The notes beneath the pieces were generated by a model. The model was not told the origin of the DNA. It made no database searches and saw nothing but the letters and a program-made list of their open reading frames with translations. A program made the position numbers and the translations under genes. Shown here one piece after another: positions 21,137-31,000 of a stretch of 64,000 nt of DNA (position 1 is the stretch's first letter; every line of letters begins with the position of its first letter). This DNA comes from Closterium sp. Naga37s-1 (Eukaryota; Streptophyta; Zygnematophyceae; Desmidiales; Closteriaceae). The stretch lies in the NCBI GenBank assembly GCA_947471745.1, contig CANJKZ010000820.1, forward strand, positions 3,811,001 to 3,875,000, read 5' to 3'.

Positions 21137-21784
21137 AAGAGAGGGAGGAGTGTTTTCTGCTGGGTGATAACAGGCTGGGAGAATTCCGTATTAAGATGCT
21201 TCAGGCGAGAGAAGCGAGGCTGGGGAATTGAGAGGGGAGAGCAGAGGCAGAGCACAAGACGTGGGGACAGGAGAGGAAAACCGAGAGGCAGAGCACAAGA
21301 CGTGGGGACAGGAGAGGAAAACCGAGAGGCAGAGCACAAGACGTGGGGACAGGAGAGGAAAACCGAGAGGCAGAGAGAGACGAAGCTGGGGGATCAAGCG
21401 GGACAGAGGGAGGAGCGAGGGGAGGGGGCAGAGGGGGAGCAGAATAAACAGTTACAGATGCAACAGATTGAACAGCCCCTGAGGTGCAAGTCCTCCCGCG
21501 CACACCCCACCACCCCCCAGGACCTTCCCCCCCGTGCATTCCTCCCCCACCCCCCGACCCTTATCCCATGCGCAACCACCCTCCCCCTCCCCTCCAAAAC
21601 CCCTCGGGAACCTCCCTTTCTGCGCACCCTCCCCCCGCACCACAGCCCCCCCCCCCCCCCCCCCCCCCCCGGCCAGCCAACCTGCGGAAGAGCCTGAGCG
21701 AGCCTGGCACTGGCGCTTAGGCGCCTCGCACGGTGCATCGTACCCCTCCCCGCCCCCCCTCCCCCGCACCCCCATGGGACCATT

Positions 21785-23264
21785 TACCTATGTCGACGAG
21801 GTTCCCCCACCTTGGACGAACATCGTCAGAGGCATGTGGATTTTCAGGGTGAAGCGGCCGCCGGGTTCTCCGCCTGTCTTCAAGGCGCGTTACGTGGCTC
21901 GAGGCTTCAGTCAGCGGTAGGGAGTTGACTACTTTCAGACCTTCTCTCCCACCCCGAAGATGACCACTCTTCGGGTGCTGCTGCACGTCGCCGCTCAGCG
22001 TGACTACGAGCTTCACTCTCTTGACTTCAGCACAGCCTTCCTACAAGGCAGCCTGCACGAGGAGATCTGGCTGCGCTGCCCACCCGGATTCACTGGGTCG
22101 TTCCCTCCTGGTACCCAGTGGAGCCTCCGGCGGCCAGTCTACGGTCTCTTCAAGGCGCCTCGTGAGTGGCATGACACACTGAGGACTACACTTGCGGCTC
22201 TTGGGTTTGCTCCTTCCACTGCTGACCCGTCGCTGTTTCTCCACACCGACACTACTCTGCCGCCGTTCTACATCCTCGTGTACGTCGACGACTTGGTCTT
22301 TGCTACTGCTGACATAGCTGGACTGGCCCACGTGAAGTCGGAGCTGCAGAAGAGACACACGTGCACAGACCTGGGTGAACTGCGCAGCTATCTTGGCTTG
22401 CAGATCACCCGGGACAGAGCACGGCGCACCATTACCTTGACTCAGTCACACATGGTGCAGCAGGTTCTTCAGCTCTTCAACTTCACGTACTCCTCGCCTC
22501 AGCCCACTCCTCTGCCTACTCGCCACTCGCTCTCAGCTCTGCCTTCGGATGAGACCGTAGAGCCAAGTGGCCCGTACCCAGAGCTTGTGGGCTGCCTCAT
22601 GTACCTGATGACCTGCACTCGACCTGACTTGGCATACCCTCTTAGCATCTTGGCTTGCTATGTTGCTCCTGGGAGACACCGACCAGAGCACATGGCTGCA
22701 GCTAAGAGGGTGTTGCGCTACCTGTGCAGTACGTCGGGCATGGGGCTCGTGCTTGGAGGCCGGGCTAGAGTTGTCCTCACTGGTCACGCAGACGCTTCTT
22801 GGGTTGACGACTTGGCTACACAGCGGTCGTCACAGGGTTACACCTTCAGCCTTGGTTCCGGCTCTGTTTCGTGGCGGTCTACCCGCTCGTCCTCTGTTCT
22901 CAGCTCCAGTTGTGAGGCTGAGATCTACGCTGGGGCCATGGCTGCGCAGGAGTTACGCTGGCTCACCTACCTGCTGACCGACTTGGGAGAGGCGCCTCGT
23001 TCTCCTCTAGTTCTGTACGTCGACAACAAGGCCATGCTGGCCTTGTGTCGGGAGCACAGACTGGAGCACAGAACGAAGCACATTGCTCTGCGCTACTTCC
23101 TTGCTCGAGAGTTGCAGCAGCGTGGTCAGCTTCGTCTTGCTTACGTGGCCTCTCAGGCCAACACTGCTGATATCTTCACCAAGGCACTTCAGCCTTGTGA
23201 TCATCAGCGTTTCTGTACTATGTTAGGTCTTGTGCCTACTGTACCTCACTTGCTAACTTCTTGA
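21785..23264 (+). pseudogene. Copia A reverse transcriptase and RNase H
   Basis: Resumes copia pol at TYVDEVPPP. The RT core WIFRVKRPPGSPP, then TAG at 21918-21920 where copia B and C have CAG (SQRQGVDYF). After it the frame 21960-23264 is open: AFLQGSLHEEIWL, catalytic YVDDLVFAT, VGCLMYLMTCTRPDLAYP, RNase H YAGAMAAQELRWL and VDNKAMLAL, ANTADIFTKAL. The single nonsense codon plus the upstream disruption make it non-functional. Confidence 0.92.
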
Positions 23265-23491
23265 CTCTGCTTGTACTGTGATCTATATATATACCTGCAT
23301 GCTTACACTTGCTAGGTTGTGATCACTCTCTTGTTTGTTCTCCTTTATATAACTCTGCATGTGAACTGGCCTTGTGGCCATTTACTTGTGCTCAGAATGC
23401 GTGGTGACGTCGTGATCCACCCTGAGCTTGCTTTGCTTTGCTTGACTGGTCTTGTGACCTCTTGTTCTCCCCCACTTTGCCTATGGGGGTG

Positions 23492-23625
23492 TGTCAAACT
23501 TATATGCTATAGTCCATGTAGGCTGTAGTGGGGTAGTTCATATGGGGTACAGCACATTTAGGGTTTCCTACTTGTACCCATGTTGCTGCCTAGTTCATCC
23601 ATTTTTCCTCGTTCTTATTCTCACA
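23492..23625 (+). repeat. 3' LTR of copia A
   Basis: 134 bp, preceded by the polypurine tract TATGGGGGTG. About ten differences from the 5' copy by eye. Confidence 0.93.
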
Positions 23626-23630
23626 AGGGG

Positions 23631-23686
23631 CTTTCTCACGTGTTGCCGATTTAACGAAGAGATTAAGATTATGCGCTGGAATGACG
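23631..23686 (-). pseudogene. PIF1-like helicase fragment (middle part)
   Basis: A 56-base island between copia A and copia F. On the minus strand it encodes roughly VIPAHNLNLFVKSATREKAP, joining 62736-62859 upstream and 13037 downstream in one frame after removal of both insertions. Confidence 0.8.
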
Positions 23687-23946
23687 TGTTGGAGTAGGCT
23701 AGTGTTCGCTCTGCCTTTTATTTTGGCCTTACATGATTTTCCGGCCAGTTTTAGACTTAGTTTCATTTCTTGTTCGTTTTAGGTTCACTTTGCAGTTTGT
23801 ACTTGCATTGAACATACCCTAGGTTCAGTTGGGGTTTCGCAACTCCATGCTTGAAATGTCTCTCGACTTTTTTCCTAGTTCAACTATTTCGTTCTCTCCT
23901 AAGTCACCTATCGGCCGCCATGGCTCTTCTAAGACTCACTTTAACA
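23687..23946 (+). repeat. 5' LTR of copia F
   Basis: 260 bp, TGTTGGAGTA to TTTAACA. The partner LTR is 38.8 kb away at 62471. Confidence 0.95.
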
Positions 23947-24404
23947 TGGTATCTAGAGCGATGTCCTAGGCGTCTCCTTATTCTTCACATCTCTTAGCAA
24001 TCTTTAGGCTATCAGCCATTTCCACGCCATCTACTAGCTAGGCGATTTTCTTTTCTAAGTTCTAGCATTCGCATTTTACTCCTCATCACCCCACGGATCT
24101 ACCCTTAAAAGTCGCGCCCAGCTCGTAGAGTCCCCCCACGATCGCGCTGCTTTGCACGTGCCCTGCTGTCTCGCGCTCCCGTTACCTCGCGCGCTACCTT
24201 GCGCGCTGCCCCGAGCTCCCCTGCTGCCTCGCACGTTGCGTGCGCTTCTGCCCAGTGCGTCGAGCCCGCCTCTGCCCCGCGCGCCACGCAATCCCCCTGC
24301 CTAGTACGACGCGCGCTGCGTCGTTTGCAGCTCGCCGTGATGCACCTGCACGCTGCCCTGACGCGCTGCTCGTGTGCTGCCCTCCTGCGCTCCTGATCTG
24401 CTGC
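23947..24404 (+). other. Copia F leader, 5' part
   Basis: PBS followed by untranslated leader ending at the gypsy D insertion. GC-rich from 24110 on, with C-rich degenerate repeats. No gag reading frame recognised. Confidence 0.7.
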
Positions 24405-24766
24405 TGTGAGGATCTGGTTCAGGAAAGATAAATCTATTGAATGATTCACCTGGGTACAAGGCGAGGCTATGTATAGGCTCGACACAAAGGCAGTAACCCT
24501 GGTGTTACTAGAAGGTTCCGCGGGACGCGAAGCGTCCCGAACGGATCCTTCCCGAATTCGGTAGAAGGCAATTCGGTGGCAACCGAAAAGCCTAGAATTC
24601 GGTGCACTCAACCTAGTTCGGTGCCTATAACTAAAATAATATAGTAAAAGCAACGAACCTAGGAAATCTAGCAAAAGCAAGCAAAACAACATAAAGCGAA
24701 GCTAGATAATGCATAATAAAGCATAATCAAGCTAGTAAATCATAGCAAAGCCGTCGTACTCTCACA
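24405..24766 (-). repeat. 3' LTR of gypsy D
   Basis: 362 bp, plus-strand TGTGAGGATC to ACTCTCACA. Serves as the empty site that defines the MITE insertion in the partner LTR. Confidence 0.93.
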
Positions 24767-24789
24767 CGTCCCCCCCTCAAAGCTGGGTG

Positions 24790-26877
24790 GCGTGAGATAC
24801 ACCCTGCTTGACAAGATATTCCTTGAGAGCACGGCGTGCGTTGCCCATATCAGCTTCTGCAACCCAACTATCATCCGACGGGTCATATCCCTTCCAACAT
24901 ATCAGGAACTCGAGCGTGTTGCCGCGTCTGCGTCGATGAGCGAGCACTCGTTCCACCTCGTACTCTGGTTCATCCTGTACGAGAACAGGTGGTGGTGGCG
25001 GTAGCTGTCGTCCTGTGTTGGTTGGGGTCCTTGTAGGGCTTCAGTAGCTGAACATGGAAAGCGTTATGAAGCTTCCACGTAATTGGTAAGCGCAAGCGGA
25101 ATGTTACTGGTGTCACCTGTGCCTCAACGTGAAAAGGACCACAGAAGCGAGGCCGGAGTTTGGATGGTAGGTGAGACAGGTTCAAGTTGCGCGTGTCGAG
25201 AAGCACCTGATTTCCGACTGCTATGGTGTGATTACGTCGCTGGCGATCGGCATACTGCTTCTGGGAGTTCTGCATCGTGGTGAGACGTCGCTGAGTCTTC
25301 TTCCATAGCTGCTGCATGGTGGTGACGAAGTCGTGTGCGGCTTGGACGTGTGCCGGTGTAGTTGGCTGCTGTGGTGTAAGTGGTTCCCGTCCGTAGCACA
25401 GGAAAAAAGGAGATTTTCCTGTGGCCGCATGCGACGCGTTGTTGTAAGCGAACTCAAGCGTTGGTAACTGTTGATCCCAGTGGCTGATGTCGTCCTTGCA
25501 AGCTCTGCGTAGTAACTGTTCAACCACCTGATTGAGTCGCTCAGTCTGTCCGTCAGTCTGGGGGTGGTACGCTGAAGACATCGCAAGCTTAGTCCCCAAC
25601 AGTCCCATGAGTTCCCTCCAGAACTTACTAGTGAATTTTGGGTCTCTGTCTGAGATGAGTGTAGCGGGTATGTCGTGGATGGTGATGATGCGGTCGAACA
25701 AGAGGCGAGCAGTTGCTTCAGCTGTAGCCGTGGCGTTGGTCGGGATGAAGTGACCCATTTTAGAGAACTTATCGATCACCACGTGTATAGCGTCATGCCC
25801 TCGTGAGGTCGAAGGAAGTCCCGTGATGAAGTCGAGGCTAACGACTTGCCATGGCTGCTCCGGTACGGGTAGAGGCTGAAGTAACCCTGCTTTTTCTGCT
25901 TACTGCTCTTCATCCGCTGGCACGTGTCGCATGAGGTGACGAACTGCTGCACGTCTGCTGCCATCCGGGGCCAGTAGTAATACTTCGCTATTCCCGCTAA
26001 CGTCTTGTTGCTCCCGAAATGTCCCGCGTATGCCACATCATGGAACTCCTCCAATAAGATCTGTCGGAGCGGGGCATAGTTCGGTACCCAAATCTTTCCC
26101 AATCCCTTTCTTACAGCTAAGTCCTTCTCCCACTGTAACAGCTTCTGGTTCTGTGCTGTAGCGATCTCTGCGTCCACGGAGTACCCATGTTGGAATAGAC
26201 CCTTGAGCAGAGGGTTCATCCCGTCGAGCTGGATGCCTGCTACATGTCCGGGGCGGCTCAACGCGTCTGCCTTGTTGTGTAGCCCAGGCTTGTAGACGAT
26301 GTCGTAGTGGAAGTGGGACTCCAAGAAGTCCACCCACCGCACCTGTCGTCGTGAGAGCGTAGGCTGCGATTTCAGGTACTTGAGACTGCAGTGGTCAGTG
26401 TAGACTGTAGTCTTGGCTCCCTCTAGATAACACCTCCACGCCTTGAAGGCTGTGACTATCGCTAAGGCTTCCTTGTCATGGATAGGGTAGTTCAGTTCTG
26501 CTCCGTGTAGCTTCTTACTGAGGTAGGTGAAGGGCTGCAAACCGCGTCCGTGATCCTGCATCAGTATTGCTCCGACTGCTTGGTCACTAGCGTCTGCTTC
26601 CACCACGTAGTCCTTGTCTGGATCCGGTAGGATGAGTACTGGCGCTGTAGTCAGTGCTGTCTGTAGCTTCTCCATGGCTTGCTGTTGAGGAGTATCCCAT
26701 TTGTAGGGCGTATCCTTTTTCAGTAGGTTGGTTAGTGGCGCTGCTATCTTAGCGTACTGTGGCACGAGCCTGTTGTAGTAGTTGGCGAAGCCTAGGAACT
26801 GATGCAACTCCTTCACGTTCTCCGGTATTTTCCACTTCTTGACAGCTTCGATTCTCCGCGGGTCCACGTGTACGCCC
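24790..26877 (-). pseudogene. Gypsy D pol 3' half: RNase H, integrase, chromodomain remnant
   Basis: 26867-25776 reads [20 protein letters not shown], RNase H AIVTAFKAWRCYLEGAKTTV with VYTDHCSL, GPY-type spacer and zinc-binding H..H..C..C segment (SCDTCQRMKSSKQ), then loses frame near 25900. Integrase core resumes at 25782-24970: VIDKFSKMGHFIP, SDRDPKFTSKFW and HPQTDGQTERLNQVVEQLL (D, D, E residues). The chromodomain region (24990-24795) is shifted in frame. Not functional. Confidence 0.9.
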
Positions 26878-27003
26878 TGTCAAACTTATATGCTATAGTC
26901 TGTGTAGGCTGTAGTGGGGTAGACAATATGGGGTACAACACTTTTAGGTTTTCCTACTTGTACCCACCTGTTTCCTAGTGCATTCATTCCTCATTCTTTC
27001 ACA
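26878..27003 (+). repeat. 5' LTR of copia B
   Basis: 126 bp; followed at 27004 by the PBS. Confidence 0.93.
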
Positions 27004-27014
27004 TGGTATAGAGC

Positions 27015-28002
27015 AGGTTCCCTAGTGGGAACGTTTCCTAGGGCCCACCGAAAATCGAAAAAAAAAAATCCTGCCCAGAGCGCGCTTCGCCCCTGCCCGA
27101 GTCGCGCCCCGTGTGCCTGCCCTCCCGTCGCGTCCCCTGCCCTTAGCGGCCCGTCGTGCCCTCTTACGGCCCCTCGCGGCCCCTTAGCCGCTCCCTCGCG
27201 GCCCCTCTCACGGCCCCTCGCGGCCCCTTCGCGGCTCCCTCGCGGCCCCTCGCGGCCCCTCGCACCGCCCCTCGCGGCCCCTCTCACGGCCCCTCGCGGC
27301 CCCTCCGCGGCCCTTCGCGGCCCCTCGCGACCCCTCGCGGCCCCTCGCGGCCCCGTCGCGGCTCCTTCGCGGCCCCTCGCGGCCCCTCGCGGCCCCTCGC
27401 GGCCCCTCGCGGCCCCTCTCACGGCCCCTCGCGGCCCCGTCGCGGCTCCCTCGCGGCCCCTCGCGGCCCATTACGGCCCCTTCGTGGCCCGTCGCGGCCC
27501 CTTCTCAGCCGCCGCCGCCCCTGCCCCGGCCGCAGCAGCCGCCACCACCGACAGCAGCCGCCGCCGCCGCCGCCGACAGCAGCTGCCGCCACCGCCGCCG
27601 ACGGCAGCAGCCGCCGCCGCCGCTGCCGTGTCCGCCACCGCCGCCCCTACCCCGGCCGCAGCAGCCGCCGCCGCCGACAGCAGCAGCCGCCGCCGCCGCC
27701 GACACCAGCAGCCGCCGCCGCCGCTGCCGTGTCAGCCGCCGCCGCCCCTGCTCGCCGCGGCACCCTGGCCCCTGGAGCAGCCGCCGCTGCTGCAGCTGCC
27801 CCTGACCCCTGGAGCAGCCGCCCCTGGCCTCTGGAGCAGCAGTCCCTGCAGAAGCCGCGGAGCCCTCGCCCTGCGGTGGTAGCGGCCTCACCATTGCCGC
27901 TGTCGTACTCCTGCCCTTCTTGCCACTGGTGAGCACTGCTGTTACTGCTGCTCTTGCTACTACTACTCTTTCTACTGCTAGTGCTGCTCCTGGCGTGGCC
28001 AG
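27015..28002 (+). repeat. GC-rich leader of copia B
   Basis: 27130-27500 is built from variants of a 10-bp unit CCCCTCGCGG. 27510-27740 is rich in GCCGCCGCC triplets. Open frames here translate to Pro/Arg/Ala-rich low-complexity protein on both strands, and I do not consider them genes. Confidence 0.75.
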
Positions 28003-31000
28003 ATGCAGCTCAAGCGACATCCGCGTGAGTCCCTCACGCCCCAGCAGCTTCGTGAGTGGTACGCTACTTGGGGTTGTCGGGGTGGCCGTAGTGAGAGTCG
28101 TTCTAGCGTGAGTAGTTCGGGAGCTGCTTGTAGGGGCCAGGTGCAGCTGCAGCGTAGTCCGCGCGCGGTCCTTTCGCCCCAGCAGCTTCGTGAGTGGTAC
28201 GCTCAGCGTGGAGGGTCACGGAGTACTGCTCGCTGTCCGTACGTCATTCGCACTGGTGCTCAGACTGGTCAGCCTTGCGGGACGTTTGGTCACGCAGAGT
28301 CCCGCTGCTTCGCCCGTCCGAGCGACGCCTGGCGTACGGAGTTTGGCGACGCCGCTGAGCTCCCCGACTGGGTGGAGCTACTTAGGCAGAGGGTAGATAT
28401 CTATGCTCTTGACTATGATGCTATCCTCACTTCCATGTATGCATTGCCTACTAGTGATGTGGGTGACTGTTACCTGTGTGTTCCGCCTGACCCGGGCATT
28501 GAGGCTGCTGCTCTAGGTGCTGGTGAGGCTGCTGCTCTAGGTGCTAGTGAGTCTGCTGCCCAAGGTGCTGGTGAGTCTGCTCTCTCAAGTACCACGTCGT
28601 CTCAGGTTTTACACACCTTCACCCTTGACTCGGGTGCTTCCCGCTCCTTCTTTCGAGACCGCACCACACTCACGCCGCTTAGTCGGCCGGTTGCTGTCTC
28701 CCTGGCAGACCCCTCTGGGGGTCCTGTCCTTGCCCACTTCTCCACTGTCTTACCGTGTCCGGCGGCCCCTTCTGGCTCCCTGTCAGGTCTTTACCTCCCC
28801 TCGTTCTCTACGAACTTGGTGAGTGGTGCTGACCTACAGGATGGAGGGGTTGACCAGTTCACTCCCGCGCGTCAGCGAGTGACCCACTGTACGTGTGCTC
28901 GGACGGGCCGACACTTGGCCACGTTTACCTGTCAGCCGGGGTCGAGCCTGTACACACTGACTACTGAGCCTCCTCAGATAGCTGCGTCGAGTCAGGTGTT
29001 TGCTGCAGCGTCCAGGTCTGGTCCTGAGTCTGCCCCCTGCTCGTGTCGTCTCCTGTCTCACCAGACTCTCCTCTGGCACCACCGCCTTGGTCACCCCTCC
29101 CTGCCTCGTCTCCGAGGCATGGCCTCTCGTTTCCTTGTCTCGGGTCTCCCCCGGTCCCTCCCCTCTCTTCCTCCGGGGCCTGCCCCCACCTGCGTTCCCT
29201 GCATCGAGGGGCGGCAGCGCGCCGCTCCTCACTCCTCCGAGTTTCCTCCGACAGAGGCTCCGCTCCAGACGCTTCACATGGACGTGTGGGGCCCAGCCCG
29301 CGTCCGTGGACGGGGTCACGAACGTTACTTCCTGCTGGTGGTTGACGACTACCAGCAGTTCACTCCTGCGAGTCAGCGGGTGACCCACTGTACGTGTGCT
29401 CGGACGGGCCGACACTTGGCCACGTTTACCCGTCAGCCGGGGTCGAGCCTGTACACACTGACTACTGAGTCTCCTCCGGTTGCTGAGTCTGGTCAGGTAG
29501 TTGCGTCGAGTCAGGTGTTTGCTGCGACGTCCAGGTCTGGTCCTGAGTCTGCTCCCTGCTCGTGTCGTCTCCTGTCCCACCAGACTCTCCTTTGGCACCA
29601 CCGCCTTGGTCACCCCTCCCTGCCTCGTCTCCGAGGCATGGCCTCCCGTGTCCTTGTCTCTGGTCTCCCTCGGTCTCTCCCTCCCCTACCTCCGGGGCCC
29701 GCCCCTACCTGCGTCCCCTGCGTCGAGGGGCGACAGCGAGCCGCCCCTCACTCCTCCGAGTTTCCTCCGACGGAGGCTCCGTTGCAGACTCTTCACATGG
29801 ACGTGTGGGGCCCCGCCCGCGTCCGTGGCCAGGGGCACGAGCGGTACTTCCTATTGGTGGTTGACGACTACTCGCGTTACACCACAGTCTTCCCCTTGCG
29901 CAGCAAGGGTGAGGTCACTGAGGTGTTGCTCGACTGGATCCGCGCAGCTCGTCTCCAGCTCAGAGAGAGTTTCGGCTCGGACTTTCCTGTCCTGCGTCTG
30001 CACTCAGACAGAGGCGGTGAGTTTTCCTCTGACCTTCTGCGAGCCTTCTGTCGTGCACAGGGCATCCGCCAGACGTTCACGCTTCCGGCCTCTCCACAGC
30101 AAAATGGGATTGCTGAGCGCCGCATTGGCATGGTCATGGACGTCGCTCGTACGTCCATGATCCATGCGGCTGCTCCCCATTTTCTGTGGCCATTCGCGGT
30201 TCAGTACGCGGCGCATCAGATCAACCTTCAGCCCCGGGTCTCCTTGCCGGAGACCTCCCCTACTCTGCGGTGGACAGGGAAGGTTGGCGATGCGTCTGCG
30301 TTTCGTGTCTGGGGATCTCGGGCTTTTGTCCGCGACTTGTCTGCGGACAAGCTGTCCCCCCGTGCTGTTCCCTGCGTCTTCCTTGGCTTCCCCCCTGACG
30401 CGCCTGGTTGGCAGTTTTACCACCCCACCTCGCGCCGTGTTCTGTCTTCCCAGGACGTCACGTTTGACGAGTCGGTCCCCTTCTACCGTCTCTTCCCCTA
30501 CCGCACTGCCCCGCTCCCCCCTCCGCCGCTCTTCCTCACGTCAGGTGCTGCCTTGGTAGACCCCTTGCCTCCCCAGGTTCCTGCTCCCTCAGGTGTTTCC
30601 CAGGTAGAGCCGGTCGAGCCTGTGGAGGTAGCTGTCGACTCTGGTACTGCGCGAGGTACTGAGCGTGCTGAGCCTGGTGGTGCTGGGTCTGGAGGTGCTG
30701 AGCCTGGGGGTGCGGAGACTGGGGGTGCTGAGCCTGGGGGTGCCGAGACTGCGGGTGCTGAGCCTGGGGGTGCAGAGACTGCAGGTGCTGAGCCTGGGGG
30801 TGCTGTCCCTGGGGGTGCTGGGTCTGGAGGGCCTGAGCCTGGGGGTGCTGCGCCTGGGGGAGCTCTCTCTTCCCAGCAGCTACGTGAGTGGTACTCTCGG
30901 TACTGTCGCAGCCTCCGTGGTGCTGCTGGAGCTGGAGCTGAGAGCGCTAAGCCTACTGGAGTTGGTGTTGCTGCTGACCCTGGGGTCGGCGCTGGAGGTG

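Larger units (their letters stand above)
18261..21784 (-). pseudogene. Captured F-box/LRR (LRR-CC) gene fragment inside copia A
   Basis: Intron-containing host DNA on the minus strand resembling Arabidopsis F-box protein At3g58530. Exons in 5' to 3' order: about 20975-20905 (LEHLNLEFAQPITDTDLLLL), about 20015-19900 (ACQQVTDQGVTTAAKLLPNL, LRSFSLYWNL), 19324-19249 (VTDSGVKQVVLRCSSLQSLN, LSGCK), about 18860-18785 (TDTSLRFIADSLPHLKSLNL, TRCV) and 18366-18280 (CVQATDKGLENITAGCFHLE, LLLYALS). The YWNL and VTDSG exons join in frame as K. No F-box and no C-terminal LRRs are present. Partial extra copies of exons occur at 21215-21140, 20825-20765, 19840-19765, 19580-19400, 19195-19150 and 18716-18560. 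Copia pol flanks it in one orientation on both sides with only about eight bases lost. Probably not expressed as a functional protein. Confidence 0.75.
13043..23625 (+). mobile_element. Copia A: Ty1/copia element carrying captured host DNA
   Basis: LTRs at 13043-13174 and 23492-23625 (TGTCAAACTT to TTCTCACA); TSD AGGGG (13038-13042, 23626-23630). The primer-binding site TGGTATCAGAGC directly follows the 5' LTR and a PPT (ATGGGGGTG) precedes the 3' LTR. Order inside: GC-rich leader, truncated gag remnant, protease, integrase, linker, RT, RNase H. Pol is broken by frameshifts and stops and, between integrase linker and RT, by 3.5 kb of F-box/LRR gene DNA (18261-21784). The two LTRs differ at roughly ten positions, so it is older than copia B and C. 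Its target is the helicase of the Helentron-like element. Confidence 0.95.

Noticed and set aside
27025..27932. Pro/Arg-rich proteins in the copia B leader
   Set aside because: Same reasoning: 10-bp and GCC repeats open several frames at once.
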